A DNA stretch of 64,000 nucleotides from Alterisphingorhabdus sp051668705 (GCF_051668705.1 NZ_CP196351.1:1984001-2048000); one strand, 5' to 3'. Numbered from the stretch's first letter, positions 1-9,729 are shown. The notes: generated by a model not told the origin, from the sequence alone. Made by a program: numbers and translations.

Positions 1-179
1 AGCGCATCGTTACCTTGGTCGGCGATGATGAAGCCCAACCAGATACAGGCCATATAGGCTGGAACTCCCCGCTCGCCAGAGCATTGCGCGGCGCAAAAAC
101 CGGCGACCTACGCACAGTCCGCCTGCCCAGCGGCGACAAGGAATGGGAAATTATAGCGATCAGTTATTCACTGTTCTAA
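1..179 (+). CDS. GreA/GreB-family transcription elongation factor, C-terminal fragment
   Basis: The window opens inside this gene. The frame starting at base 3 gives 58 codons ending in TAA at 177-179. The peptide contains GWNSPLARAL, then a GD turn, a P-x-G step and a final WEIIAISY strand, the pattern of the FKBP-like C-terminal domain of GreA/GreB factors, which act in the RNA polymerase secondary channel to rescue backtracked complexes. The N-terminal coiled coil lies outside the window, so GreA cannot be told from GreB. It converges on the next gene with a 31 bp gap. Confidence 0.75.
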   Translation, partial: RIVTLVGDDEAQPDTGHIGWNSPLARALRGAKTGDLRTVRLPSGDKEWEIIAISYSLF

Positions 180-210
180 TGGCTGCCTGAATAGCAGCGC
201 TGAAAACAAC

Positions 211-1011
211 TCAATCCTCAACCTCATATCCGAAGGCTTTTTCGGCCAAATGGATAAGCTCAGCATCTGCTTCGGGGAAGGTTGCTGGCACATTGGCTTC
301 TAATTGCTCTGCGATGTGGTTGAGTACGGCTATACGCGCGGGTTTTTTGTTGTTGCCGTCAAACACCGCCCATGGCGCCCATCTGGTGTCCGTTTCTTTG
401 AACATATCATGATAGGCATCCCAATATTCGCCCCGCTTTTCTCGGTTGCGAAAGTCTTCTGCGGTCAGTTTCCAGCGTTTGCTGGGCGTATCAAGACGGT
501 CTGCCAAACGTTTGTCTTGCGACTTTTGTGTGGCGTGCAGGAAGATTTTGATCATCGTCGTGCCGCGATCAACCTGTTGCGATTCAAATTCGTTAATCTC
601 ATCATAGCCGCGCCGCCATTCGATTTCGCTGGCATAGCCTTCAATTCGTTCGACCAGCACGCGGCCATACCAGCTGCGGTCAAATACGGCGATATCCCGC
701 TTGCCGGGCAGTTTCTGCCAGAAGCGCCAGAGGAAATGCCGCTCCAGCTCTTCTTTGGTCGGGGCGCCTATAGGGTGCACTGCAAAATAGCGTGGATCCC
801 ACTCGGCGGTCATGCGGCGGATAATGCCGCCCTTGCCGGCTGCGTCCCAACCTTCAAAAACCATGATAGCCGTCTTGCCATGTACAATATGGGCAAAATG
901 CGCGCGCGCCAGGCGCTTTTGCGCTGCCTTAAGAGCATCGCCATAATCATCAACAGCCGTGACATCATCAAGCGCCAAACCGCTTTCATAATCTGTAAGA
1001 TCTATCGCCAT
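211..1011 (-). CDS. ppk2: Polyphosphate kinase 2 (PPK2 family)
   Basis: Encodes 266 residues, the usual length of a one-domain PPK2. A Walker A loop GWDAAGKGG is at residues 54-62 and a Walker B/lid segment VFDRSWYGR at 109-117, followed by the basic lid with RLADRLDTPSKRWK. PPK2 enzymes transfer phosphate between polyphosphate and nucleotides (NDP or NMP according to class) in the cytosol. The DRSWYGR segment and single domain support the family; the nucleotide preference cannot be read safely. It is monocistronic here, with about 230 bp of upstream DNA before the divergent exported-protein gene. Confidence 0.93.
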   Translation of the reverse strand: MAIDLTDYESGLALDDVTAVDDYGDALKAAQKRLARAHFAHIVHGKTAIMVFEGWDAAGKGGIIRRMTAEWDPRYFAVHPIGAPTKEELERHFLWRFWQKLPGKRDIAVFDRSWYGRVLVERIEGYASEIEWRRGYDEINEFESQQVDRGTTMIKIFLHATQKSQDKRLADRLDTPSKRWKLTAEDFRNREKRGEYWDAYHDMFKETDTRWAPWAVFDGNNKKPARIAVLNHIAEQLEANVPATFPEADAELIHLAEKAFGYEVED

Positions 1012-1242
1012 GATGCCGATTTACCAGAATATAGCCATTGAGTCGAAGCGCTTAACCATGTTTCTGCGCCTAAGCGGTGCTCTTCCATTTTGACGAACAA
1101 AAACACTGCATAGGCAGATGATATTTCGATATAGGAACGATTCTTGCGAAATCTTTAAAGGGCAATTAGCCTGTGCTTGGGCTAAGGGTAAAGCTGCTTG
1201 TTTAGGGTGACCTGACAAACAGCAGAAATTGGGGAGCAAATA

Positions 1243-2246
1243 ATGCGTTTGCAAAAATATATTATAGGGGCTGCTGGTCTTTGTTTGATGGCATCTTCAA
1301 CCATCGCACATGCCGAAATGCTGAAAATATCAGGGTTATTTCCAGCCGAAGACTATGCCATTAACGAAGTGGATAGCATTGCGGTTGAGCCGTTTGAGGG
1401 CGAAGAGGGCTTGCGCATGCAAATTGCATTGGAAAAGCGCTTGGAAAGAGCGGAGGTTTATGATGAATCTTATTTCACCATCCAGCCCTACCGTTCTGAA
1501 TTAACACCAGACGCCACTGTGACAGGTGCTGCCTATAGTCAGATTGACAGATATAATGTGCAGGAATCGCGCGAACGCTGTGTTGAGCGTGATGCCGATA
1601 ATGACTGTGTGTCGCGCAAGAAAGTGACCGTCGAATGCCTGAAACGGACAATCCGTTTTACTGGCAATGCCATTATTGCGCGGGCAGAGGCAGACCGCGA
1701 AGCGTTTCGTAAGCAATTTTCCAGATCAAGGGATGAGGTTGTCTGCGATAGCGATGAAGAATTTGGCAGTGTAGAATCTGCTCTGCAATCCATGGCAAAT
1801 AAAGTCGCATCCGACATAAGATTTGCATTGGCGCCATATCATCGTGACTATGATGTGCGCATTTTGGAAAGCCGCAAAGGCATGGAAAAAGCGGATAAGA
1901 AAATCTTTAAAGCAGCAGTGAAGCTGACCAAAAAAGATGAGTTGGCCGCATGTGATATGTGGCAACAACAGGCTGATAATGGCCTGCAGCAAATCTCATT
2001 ACAGTTTAACTTGGGCGTTTGCGCAGAAAAAAGGGTGAATTGGCAAAGGCCATGATGCTGTATGAAGATGCGATATCGCGCTTCGGCACGAAATATGAAT
2101 TGCGTGAAGCTATAGACCGTGTGGGTGAGCGCCAATTGGCCGACAGCCAGTGGAATGCGCGTCTGGAATATTTTGCACAGTTCATTGATGGCGATGAAGC
2201 GCCCGCTGAGACTGCGACAGAAGATGAGGCCGATTCCGCTAGCTAG
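1243..2246 (+). pseudogene. Exported repeat-like protein, frameshifted at an A6 run
   Basis: The first frame (1243-2055) encodes a signal peptide ending near residue 24 (TIAHA) and a secreted Cys-containing protein I do not recognise. It runs out of frame just after FNLGVCAE, where a TPR/Sel1-like helix starts. The -1 frame continues that helix as KKGELAKAMMLYEDAISRF and ends at 2246 in an acidic tail. Adding one base to the homopolymer AAAAAA at 2027-2032 (followed by GGG) restores one product of 334 residues. It may be a true mutation, a sequencing undercall, or, less likely, programmed -1 slippage. RBS-like GGGGAG precedes the ATG. Function unknown; probably periplasmic. Confidence 0.7.
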
Positions 2247-2255
2247 ACAATGGCA

Positions 2256-2294
2256 ATAGCCACTACAGACCCAAATATGCTCTGCAGTGGCTAT
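2256..2294. terminator. Stem-loop between convergent genes
   Basis: A 9 bp inverted repeat (ATAGCCACT / AGTGGCTAT) with a loop of about 21 bases lies between the 3' ends of the exported-protein gene and aspS. It has no T-run on either side, so it may be a bidirectional pause or processing site rather than a classical intrinsic terminator. Confidence 0.4.
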
Positions 2295-2304
2295 AAATGA
2301 TAGG

Positions 2305-4089
2305 TTAGCCCTGTTTGGGCGGCTCAACGATGCGTATGTTGAGCTCGCGCAGCTGCTTCATATCGACATTGCCCGGCGCGCCCATCATCAGGTCTTCCGC
2401 TTTCTGGTTCATCGGGAACAGCACCACTTCGCGGATATTGGGCTCATCAGCCAGCAGCATAACCATACGGTCAACACCCGGCGCGGAGCCACCATGCGGC
2501 GGTGCGCCATATTTGAAGGCGTTGATCATACCAGCAAATTCGCGGTCCACATCTTCCTGACTGTAACCGGCAATTTCAAAAGCCTTATACATGATTTCAG
2601 GGCGGTGGTTACGAATAGCGCCTGATGACAGCTCCACACCGTTACACACAATATCATATTGCCATGCAAGAATATCCAGCGGATCAGAATTTTCCAGCGC
2701 ATCCATCTCACCTTGCGGCATAGAGAATGGATTGTGGCTGAAATCAATTTTCTTGGTCTCTTCGTCATATTCGAACATCGGGAAATCGACGATCCAGCAG
2801 AATTTGAAGCAACCCTGCTCAATCAGCTCTAGCTGTTCACCAATACGTGTACGCGCAGCACCGGCCAATTTGGCCGCTTCGCTTTCTTTGCCCGCCGCAA
2901 AGAACACACCATCATTGCCGCCTAGGCCCAGCTCTTCCAGCAATTTGGCAGTGCCGTCTTCGCCATGGTTTTTGGCAATTGGACCGCCCGGCACGCCGTC
3001 ACGAATATTGATATAGCCCAGACCGGCAAAGCCTTCGCCGCGCGCCCAATTGTTCATATCATCAAAGAATTTGCGGCTGTTCGCGCCAGCACCCGGAGCG
3101 GGTATAGCGCGCACAGTGCCACCGCCAGCGGTAATTTTGTCAAACAACCCAAAGCCAGAGCCTTTGAAGTGCTGGGTAACATCGACAATTTCAATCGGGT
3201 TACGCAGATCAGGCTTGTCACTGCCATATTTCAGCATTGCCTCTTTATAAGGAATGCGCGGAAATTCGCCTGATGGTGTAACGGTTTTGCCATTGGCAAA
3301 TTCCTCGAACACACCGGCCAAGACAGGTTCCAGCGCGTTGAACACATCTTCCTGCGTGACAAAGCTCATTTCCAAATCGAGCTGGTAAAATTCACCGGGC
3401 GAACGGTCTGCACGGGCATCTTCGTCACGGAAACATGGCGCAATCTGGAAATAACGATCAAAGCCGGCAACCATCAGAAGCTGTTTGAACATTTGCGGTG
3501 CTTGCGGCAGCGCATAGAATTTTCCGGGATGGACACGGCTTGGCACCAGATAGTCGCGCGCGCCCTCTGGTGATGATGCGGTCAATATGGGTGTCTGAAA
3601 TTCGGTAAAGCCTTGATCGACCATACGCTGGCGCAGCGAGGTAATAACCGCTGAACGCAGCATGACATTGTTGTGCAGTCGCTCACGCCGCAGATCGAGA
3701 AAGCGGTAACGCAGGCGGATATCTTCAGGATATTCCTGCTCACCCGCCACTGGCATCGGCAATTCTTCTGCGGCTGATTGCACAACAACGTCGCGGGCAA
3801 CCACCTCAATCTCACCAGTTGGCAAATTGCCATTCACAGTGTCAGCAGAACGCGCCAGCACTTCACCAGTCACGGTTACAACGCTTTCGCTACGCAGACT
3901 ATCGAGCTGAGCAAAGCAGGGATTATCCGTATCCGCCACAATCTGTGTGATACCATGATGATCGCGCAAATCGACGAACAGAACGCCGCCATGGTCACGT
4001 GTGCGGTGTATCCATCCAGACAGGCGGACGGTCTCTCCAACATGCGCTTTGCGCAGTTCAGAACAAACATGGGTACGATAGCTGTGCAT
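2305..4089 (-). CDS. aspS: Aspartyl-tRNA synthetase, bacterial type
   Basis: Class II synthetase that charges tRNA-Asp (or tRNA-Asp/Asn if non-discriminating). About 594 residues, the normal length for the bacterial form with the inserted GAD domain. The N-terminal OB fold includes HRTRDHGG; motif 2 is FRDEDARADRSPGEFYQ and motif 3 GGSAPGVDRMVML near the C-terminus. I chose the ATG at 4089 because homologues begin close to the YRTH segment and a GGG precedes at useful spacing; an ATG three codons upstream (4098) is also possible. Discriminating and non-discriminating forms cannot be separated by eye. Confidence 0.97.
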   Translation of the reverse strand: MHSYRTHVCSELRKAHVGETVRLSGWIHRTRDHGGVLFVDLRDHHGITQIVADTDNPCFAQLDSLRSESVVTVTGEVLARSADTVNGNLPTGEIEVVARDVVVQSAAEELPMPVAGEQEYPEDIRLRYRFLDLRRERLHNNVMLRSAVITSLRQRMVDQGFTEFQTPILTASSPEGARDYLVPSRVHPGKFYALPQAPQMFKQLLMVAGFDRYFQIAPCFRDEDARADRSPGEFYQLDLEMSFVTQEDVFNALEPVLAGVFEEFANGKTVTPSGEFPRIPYKEAMLKYGSDKPDLRNPIEIVDVTQHFKGSGFGLFDKITAGGGTVRAIPAPGAGANSRKFFDDMNNWARGEGFAGLGYINIRDGVPGGPIAKNHGEDGTAKLLEELGLGGNDGVFFAAGKESEAAKLAGAARTRIGEQLELIEQGCFKFCWIVDFPMFEYDEETKKIDFSHNPFSMPQGEMDALENSDPLDILAWQYDIVCNGVELSSGAIRNHRPEIMYKAFEIAGYSQEDVDREFAGMINAFKYGAPPHGGSAPGVDRMVMLLADEPNIREVVLFPMNQKAEDLMMGAPGNVDMKQLRELNIRIVEPPKQG

Positions 4090-4223
4090 AAAATTCATCC
4101 CGGGAATAAGCTATTTGGGCAACAAGGCGGCCTAGACAGCCAAATTGCGTGTTTTGTTTAGCGCCTAACACAGTGCGCACTATCATTTGTCAAGTCACCT
4201 GCGCATCATTAAGGGTGATTGTT

Positions 4224-5504
4224 ATGGAAATACACCCTCTGATCCGTGATACGGATAGTCTTACCGCTTTATGTGAGCGATTTCGTGATGCTGATTTTGT
4301 CACGGTCGATACCGAATTTATGCGGGAAAATACCTATTGGCCGATTTTGTGCCTCGTGCAGATTTCAGATGGAGAGGTTGCAGCCGCCATTGACCCCTTG
4401 GCGGATGATATTGATCTGACCCCGCTTCTGGAACTGATGACTGACAATCATGATGTGTTGAAAGTCTTTCACGCAGGGGGGCAAGACCTTGAGATTATCT
4501 TCAACCTAACCGGCAAAACGCCCTTCCCGCTTTTTGATACGCAAATTGCAGCCATGGCATTGGGTCAGGCTGAACAGATTGGATATGCCAATCTGGTTGA
4601 GCAATGGCTGGGCATCCGCATCGATAAGGGTGCGCGATTTACCGATTGGTCACGGCGGCCTTTGGACAAGCGCCAAATTGATTATGCTATTGGCGATGTC
4701 ACCCATTTGTCAGAAATTTTCCCCAAAATGCTCGACAAACTGCGCGATACAGGTCGCGGTTCATGGTTGAACCATGAGATGGAAAAGCTCGGCAATGTCG
4801 CGCAATATTCCAATGATCCCAATCTCATGTGGCGCAAAATTCGCGCTCAAGGGCGCAATGCCCATGTCTTGGGACGGCTCAAAGCTCTGGCCGCTTGGCG
4901 TGAACAGGAAGCGCAAAACAAAAACCTGCCGCGCGGACGCATAGCGAAAGACGAAACATTGTCGGACATCGCAGCACACCCACCCAAAAAACAGGCTGAC
5001 CTGCCCAAAATTCGCGGCCTTTCTACCAATTGGAAAAGTAACGATATTGGCGCTCGCTTAATGGATACACTTGCGGCTGCAGAAGCTTTGCCCACGGACG
5101 AAATGCCACCGCGCAACAAACGCGGCCCTGGTCTGGGCAAAGAAGGTGCGCTGGTCACTGATCTGCTGAAACTGATGCTAAAAGTACGATCTCGCGAGAT
5201 TGATGTCGCATCACGCTTAATTGCAAAGGCTGATGATCTGGAAAAGCTGGCGGCTGGCGAACGGGAGAATCTGGAACTGCTGGAAGGTTGGCGATTCGAG
5301 CAATTTGGCAAAGACGCGCTGGATCTGGTGGAAGGACGTGTCGCCTTTACAGTGTGCGATGGGCGTTTGGAAATCACGCACTCAAAAGATGATTGTGAAC
5401 CATCTGTAGATGGTGGCGATAATGCCTCTCATGAAAAAGCCGAGCCTGACGCTGCTCAGCATGTACAACCCACTCCCGAAAATCAGGCTGATAATCCAGA
5501 ATGA
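4224..5504 (+). CDS. rnd: Ribonuclease D
   Basis: A 3'-5' exoribonuclease of the DEDDy group that trims tRNA and other structured RNA. Product of 426 residues. Exo I is VDTEFMRE (residues 28-35), exo II includes FHAGGQDLE (82-90), and exo III is YAIGDVTHL with the diagnostic Tyr and Asp. An HRDC domain follows (LKALAAWREQEAQNKNLPRG onward), and the C-terminus is acidic and low in complexity. The ATG at 4224 is preceded by AAGGG eight bases upstream; the frame is open further upstream but without homology. Its TGA overlaps the oxyR ATG (ATGA at 5501), implying translational coupling. Confidence 0.95.
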   Translation: MEIHPLIRDTDSLTALCERFRDADFVTVDTEFMRENTYWPILCLVQISDGEVAAAIDPLADDIDLTPLLELMTDNHDVLKVFHAGGQDLEIIFNLTGKTPFPLFDTQIAAMALGQAEQIGYANLVEQWLGIRIDKGARFTDWSRRPLDKRQIDYAIGDVTHLSEIFPKMLDKLRDTGRGSWLNHEMEKLGNVAQYSNDPNLMWRKIRAQGRNAHVLGRLKALAAWREQEAQNKNLPRGRIAKDETLSDIAAHPPKKQADLPKIRGLSTNWKSNDIGARLMDTLAAAEALPTDEMPPRNKRGPGLGKEGALVTDLLKLMLKVRSREIDVASRLIAKADDLEKLAAGERENLELLEGWRFEQFGKDALDLVEGRVAFTVCDGRLEITHSKDDCEPSVDGGDNASHEKAEPDAAQHVQPTPENQADNPE

Positions 5505-6412
5505 GCAGTTTTTTACCGACATTGAAGCAATTGCAATATCTGGTTGCGCTGAAAGAGCATGGCCATTTCGGCAAAGCGGCAGAAAGCTGTTTTGTTACGC
5601 AGTCAACACTTTCTGCTGGCCTTCGCGAGCTGGAAACTCTGCTGGATTGCAATCTGGTTGAGCGGACGCGGCGCGTTGTGCGTTTTACGCCGCTGGGTGA
5701 TGCCATTGTCGAAAGAGCCTATACTTTGCTCAGAGAAGCGGAAGAGCTGAGCGCGCTTGCCAAAGCATCTGGGCAGCCCTTGGTGGGGGAAATGCGGATG
5801 AGCGTCATTCCGACAGTCGCACCATTTCTGTTGCCCCATTTGCTTCCCCAATTGCGCCGCGAGAAGCCCGAATTAAAGCTCTATCTGCGTGAAGAGATTA
5901 GCAGCGCAGCCTGTGAATCCCTGCATCATGGTCAGGCAGATTGCATATTGCTGGCTATGCCTTTTGCCTGTGGAGAAGTTGAACATGCAACATTGTTTAG
6001 TGACAGCTTTCATGTTGCCTTCCCTGCTGACAATCCGATTGATCCGCCTGACCAAATTGATCCGGCATGGCTGGATGAAACGCAATTGCTATTGCTTGAA
6101 GACGGACATTGTCTGAAAGACCATGTGCTCTCTGCCTGCAACCGGCCCGAACTCAGCGCCAGTGCGACCATGATCGGTACATCGCTGCACACCCTGGTAC
6201 AAATGGTCGATAATCGCCTGGGCATGACATTGTTGCCCGACATGGCGATCAAAAGCGGCATTTTATCAGGGACGAATATCATCACTCGCCCATTGCATTC
6301 CGATCAGGGGTCGCGGGAGATATGTTTGGCATGGCGCAAGAACAGTCCGCGCAAAGAGGAATTTCATATGTTGGCGGATATTTTACAGCGTGGTTGGGAA
6401 GCCGCGGCCTGA
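5501..6412 (+). CDS. oxyR: LysR-type peroxide sensor OxyR
   Basis: Product of 303 residues with an N-terminal winged HTH (residues 1-60) and a LysR substrate domain. The decisive feature is DGHCLKDHVLSAC: Cys204 and Cys213, nine residues apart, match the redox pair Cys199/Cys208 of E. coli OxyR, which form a disulfide with hydrogen peroxide. It should activate antioxidant genes, though no catalase or ahpC lies in this window. It overlaps the rnd stop codon by four bases, so the two are probably co-transcribed. Confidence 0.95.
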   Translation: MSSFLPTLKQLQYLVALKEHGHFGKAAESCFVTQSTLSAGLRELETLLDCNLVERTRRVVRFTPLGDAIVERAYTLLREAEELSALAKASGQPLVGEMRMSVIPTVAPFLLPHLLPQLRREKPELKLYLREEISSAACESLHHGQADCILLAMPFACGEVEHATLFSDSFHVAFPADNPIDPPDQIDPAWLDETQLLLLEDGHCLKDHVLSACNRPELSASATMIGTSLHTLVQMVDNRLGMTLLPDMAIKSGILSGTNIITRPLHSDQGSREICLAWRKNSPRKEEFHMLADILQRGWEAAA

Positions 6413-6452
6413 ACAGAAGATCAGAGGCTAACCACAGCATTCAACAGAACTA

Positions 6453-7031
6453 TCAGTCCATATGCTTTAGGCCGACCCGCAGATAATCCCAACCGGTTAT
6501 TAACGTCAATATGGCCGCTAACCACAGACTTATCAGCCCGACCAATAATGGCAGGTTATAAACTGCTGAGGCAATCATGATATTCCAGTCAGGCAAACCG
6601 CCGGCCAGAATCAGTGATCCGAGGGAAATCATCTGGAAGGTTGTCTTCCATTTGGCCAATTGAGTCACCGGAACAGAAACCTGCAATCCTGCAAGAAATT
6701 CTCGCAAGCCAGACACCGTCAACTCGCGCAACAAAATCACAATGGCTGCCAAAAGATGCTGATCGGTAATCATACCTTTACCGCACAGAATAAGAATGAC
6801 CGCAGCCACCATAATCTTGTCAGCAATGGGGTCGAGAAATACACCCAATTTTGACACTGCACCTTGCGCGCGTGCTAAATAGCCATCAAAATAATCGGTT
6901 ATCCCCATCAGGCAATAAAGCCCAAAGCCCAGAAGATAACCCAGCCGCCACTCCGGCCACCATAGCAAAGCGATAAGAAACGGCACTGTGACTATTCGCG
7001 ATAGCGTCAGAAGATTGGGTAAGTTCAGCAT
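6453..7031 (-). CDS. pgsA: CDP-diacylglycerol-glycerol-3-phosphate 3-phosphatidyltransferase
   Basis: Integral membrane CDP-alcohol phosphatidyltransferase of 192 residues, making phosphatidylglycerol phosphate, the committed step to PG and cardiolipin. The family motif DG-x2-AR-x8-G-x3-D-x3-D is complete in DGYLARAQGAVSKLGVFLDP followed by IAD. Several membrane segments are visible. The ATG at 7031 (MLNLPNLLTLSR) matches typical PgsA N-termini; an ATG 45 bases upstream would add a polar extension without homology. It converges with oxyR. Confidence 0.95.
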   Translation of the reverse strand: MLNLPNLLTLSRIVTVPFLIALLWWPEWRLGYLLGFGLYCLMGITDYFDGYLARAQGAVSKLGVFLDPIADKIMVAAVILILCGKGMITDQHLLAAIVILLRELTVSGLREFLAGLQVSVPVTQLAKWKTTFQMISLGSLILAGGLPDWNIMIASAVYNLPLLVGLISLWLAAILTLITGWDYLRVGLKHMD

Positions 7032-7176
7032 AGATATCCATTTGCCCGGCAACCATTCAGCCGCAGCGCTCCCCATGCCATAAGCGGCTGTGCCAAAATT
7101 GCAATCATCGCTTGGCGCTTTGCCATGTTTTGTATATTGCCTAAGCCTCTATCAACTATAAGGCGCAACCTGCCGC

Positions 7177-8514
7177 ATGTCATCTGCTCTACCGCTCTTG
7201 AACAAAAGGCGTTTCTGGCCTTTATTTGTAACCCAATTGCTAGGAGCATTTAACGACAATTTGTTCAAATTCTCCATGATAATTCTGGTGACCTATGGAA
7301 TTTTGAAAGATCCCGCGCAGGAGTTTCAATTTAACGCGCTGGCATCCGGCATCTTTATTTTGCCCTTTTTCGTCTGTTCAGCTTTGGCTGGTCAATTGGC
7401 CGATAATTATGACAAAGCCAAAATCATCCGTCATGTCAAAACAGCAGAGATTGGGATAGCCATTATCGGTGCGGTTGGTCTTTATTTCGGCTCGATCCCC
7501 ATCATGCTGCTCGCGCTCTTCCTGCTGGGCCTGCAATCGACATTTTTTGGTCCGATAAAATATGCCATCTTGCCGCAGCATCTGAAAAAAGATGAAGTGC
7601 TGGCCGGAACCGGTTTGGTTGAAGCGGGGACTTATATTGCCATTTTAGCTGGCACGATATTGGGCGGCGTGATTATCAACCGTGGCGGCGAAGGAGTAGA
7701 ACTGGCTGCAGCAATGGTTCTTATAGTCGCGATCATCGGGTGGATTACCGGCCGCTTTGTGCCTGATGCACCAGCGCAAAAGACATTTGAGAAGATCGAT
7801 TTCAATATTTTCACATCGTCTTGGCGCCTGATCCGCGATACGATGCACGTCCGCCGACTGTTTTTGGCGATCATCGCTATTAGCTTTTTCTGGACCATTG
7901 GCGCAGTGCTGATCATTCAGTTTGTGCCATTGGTGAAAAACTTTCTTACAGCCACGCCCAGTGTAGTCAGCCTTTTTCTTGCTGTTTTTTCCATTGGTAT
8001 TGCGGTTGGCTCTGTTATCATCAATCGCTTACTTAAAAGCAAAGTTTCCGCGCGTTATGCACCAATAAGCGTTATCATGATGGGAGGCTTTGTCGTGGCG
8101 CTTTATATTGTATGCGCACGATGGGACGGTTTGCCAGCGCCGCAGCTATACGATTTTAGCAGCTTTATCAGCTATAAAGGCGCGTGGTTACTTTTGACTA
8201 CATTGGCCGGCGTCGCCATAACCGGCGGCATGTTCGTGGTTCCGCTCTATGCCTTTTTGACCACGACCGTCGATATTAGCAGAACCGCAAGAACGATAGC
8301 GGCCAATAATGTCGTTAACTCCGGCTGTATGGTTATCGGTTCACTGCTTGCTATTATGTTGAGCCTGCTCGGCTTCTCTGCTCTAGACCAGCTATTGCTT
8401 GTCGCCTTTATGTGCCTTGTTGCTGCCTATCTTGGTTGGCTGCTACACAAGGCTTGTGAAGAATATGACAGAAACGGTGAAGACGAGTCGTCAACACCCG
8501 ACATATTCTCCTAA
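7177..8514 (+). CDS. MFS transporter, LplT-like (lysophospholipid transport)
   Basis: A polytopic protein of 445 residues with about 12 hydrophobic segments. The N-terminal QLLGAFNDNLFKFSMIIL and the later FFGPIKYAILPQHL are typical of the LplT branch, which flips lysophospholipids inward; in many proteobacteria that domain is fused to acyltransferase and acyl-ACP synthetase domains. Here it stands alone, ending in a short polar tail. The neighbouring pgsA makes a phospholipid connection plausible, but the genes are divergent. Substrate is inferred from family resemblance only. Confidence 0.8.
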   Translation: MSSALPLLNKRRFWPLFVTQLLGAFNDNLFKFSMIILVTYGILKDPAQEFQFNALASGIFILPFFVCSALAGQLADNYDKAKIIRHVKTAEIGIAIIGAVGLYFGSIPIMLLALFLLGLQSTFFGPIKYAILPQHLKKDEVLAGTGLVEAGTYIAILAGTILGGVIINRGGEGVELAAAMVLIVAIIGWITGRFVPDAPAQKTFEKIDFNIFTSSWRLIRDTMHVRRLFLAIIAISFFWTIGAVLIIQFVPLVKNFLTATPSVVSLFLAVFSIGIAVGSVIINRLLKSKVSARYAPISVIMMGGFVVALYIVCARWDGLPAPQLYDFSSFISYKGAWLLLTTLAGVAITGGMFVVPLYAFLTTTVDISRTARTIAANNVVNSGCMVIGSLLAIMLSLLGFSALDQLLLVAFMCLVAAYLGWLLHKACEEYDRNGEDESSTPDIFS

Positions 8515-8527
8515 CCGCTGGTAGTGT

Positions 8528-8779
8528 TCACCAGATAAACAGGCTTATGCCCATAAAGAATGTCAGGAAGCTGAGGACAAACATTCTGATGTCGTCCTGA
8601 ATTGTCGTATGCGACGTGATTTCCGGTTCGATATTGACCGCCAATGCTGAAATAGGCAGGCTGGCGCGGAAAGAATGCCCCCCTTCATAGGTTCCCATGG
8701 ACCGCGGCAATAGCCTATTTTCGCCGAAAGATCGCGGGGCCCTAATATGTTGGCCATGGGTATATCGAACAGAGGACAT
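8528..8779 (-). CDS. Small single-pass membrane protein, hypothetical
   Basis: Up to 83 residues: a polar N-terminus followed by one C-terminal hydrophobic segment (MFVLSFLTFFMGISLFIW). Short proteins with this plan, an acidic stretch then DIR-x-F and a C-terminal membrane anchor, are common in sphingomonads. AGAGG sits just before the ATG at 8779, closer than usual, so an internal ATG (MGTYEGGHSFRA, 27 codons in) may be the real start. It ends 14 bases from the convergent transporter gene. Function unknown. Confidence 0.5.
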   Translation of the reverse strand: MSSVRYTHGQHIRAPRSFGENRLLPRSMGTYEGGHSFRASLPISALAVNIEPEITSHTTIQDDIRMFVLSFLTFFMGISLFIW

Positions 8780-8964
8780 AACCTCTTATTAGGGAAATCT
8801 TTACCAATTAGGCTAGTGTTAAAGAAGGTTAACAAAGCGTTTGTCTCTGTATGGAACAGGATAGGCGGCATTGCTTCATAAGAAAAATGCGGACAAGCTA
8901 TTTCTGCGTGTCCTTAAGAGACATTTCACCTATCAGCAGAAACAGGCAAACAGTTCACAACAGG

Positions 8965-9729
8965 TTAGAAATTGTCTTTCGCAGAGCGTATCGCGGCGAA
9001 TGTCGCAACCGCATCGCCTTCATGCCCCATCTTTGCCTGAAGCACACTATCATCGGCGCGCAAGAACGGGTTTGTGTCCAACTCGCGTGCCAAGACCGTC
9101 GGAACTGTGGGCTTACCCTGTTCGCGTTGTTCATCAATAAACTGCACATAATTTTTGAGTGCATCATTGCCGCTATCAATATGTTCGGCAAAGCGTGCAT
9201 TGGCCTGACTATATTCATGGGCGCAATATAATGTGGTATTGTTGGGCAAGGCTCTTAAGCGCAGCATGGTGGACCACATCATATCGGGCGTGCCTTCAAA
9301 CATCCGGCCACAGCCCAATGCGAAAATACTATCACCAACAAACGCGATTCCCGCATCAGGGATATGAAAAGCAATATGGCCCATTGTATGGCCCGACACA
9401 TCGATCACATGCACCTTATGTCCAGCAAAGTCGAACTCTGTGCCTGCTTCTATTTGGCGGTCATAACAGGCGATTTTGTCACCCTCACCCTTCGGCGCGA
9501 TTATATTGCAACCAGAAGCATCTTTTATCGCCTGATTGCCGCCAGCATGGTCTGGATGCCAATGTGTGTTCCAAATCTGGGTGATGGTCCAACCCTTTGC
9601 AGCAGCCTCAGCCAAATAAACCGATGCATCAGGTGTATCAATCGCAACAGTCTCACCGCTAGCCTCATCATGGAGGAGGAAACCGTAATTGTCTGATAGA
9701 CAAGGAAATTGATGTACAATGATCGCCAC
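8965..9729 (-). CDS. gloB: Hydroxyacylglutathione hydrolase (glyoxalase II)
   Basis: Metallo-beta-lactamase-fold thioesterase of 254 residues hydrolysing S-lactoylglutathione to lactate and glutathione, the second step of methylglyoxal detoxification. The metal motif is THWHPDHAGG (residues 55-64; family THxHxDH). Further ligands are visible in SGHTMGH, FVGDSIF and CAHEYS, and the C-terminal region carries NPFLRADD typical of the HAGH C-terminal domain. Confidence 0.93.
   Translation of the reverse strand: MAIIVHQFPCLSDNYGFLLHDEASGETVAIDTPDASVYLAEAAAKGWTITQIWNTHWHPDHAGGNQAIKDASGCNIIAPKGEGDKIACYDRQIEAGTEFDFAGHKVHVIDVSGHTMGHIAFHIPDAGIAFVGDSIFALGCGRMFEGTPDMMWSTMLRLRALPNNTTLYCAHEYSQANARFAEHIDSGNDALKNYVQFIDEQREQGKPTVPTVLARELDTNPFLRADDSVLQAKMGHEGDAVATFAAIRSAKDNF

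Noticed and set aside
1021..1254. 77-codon minus-strand frame upstream of ppk2
   Set aside because: No RBS, random composition, lies in the promoter region between divergent genes.
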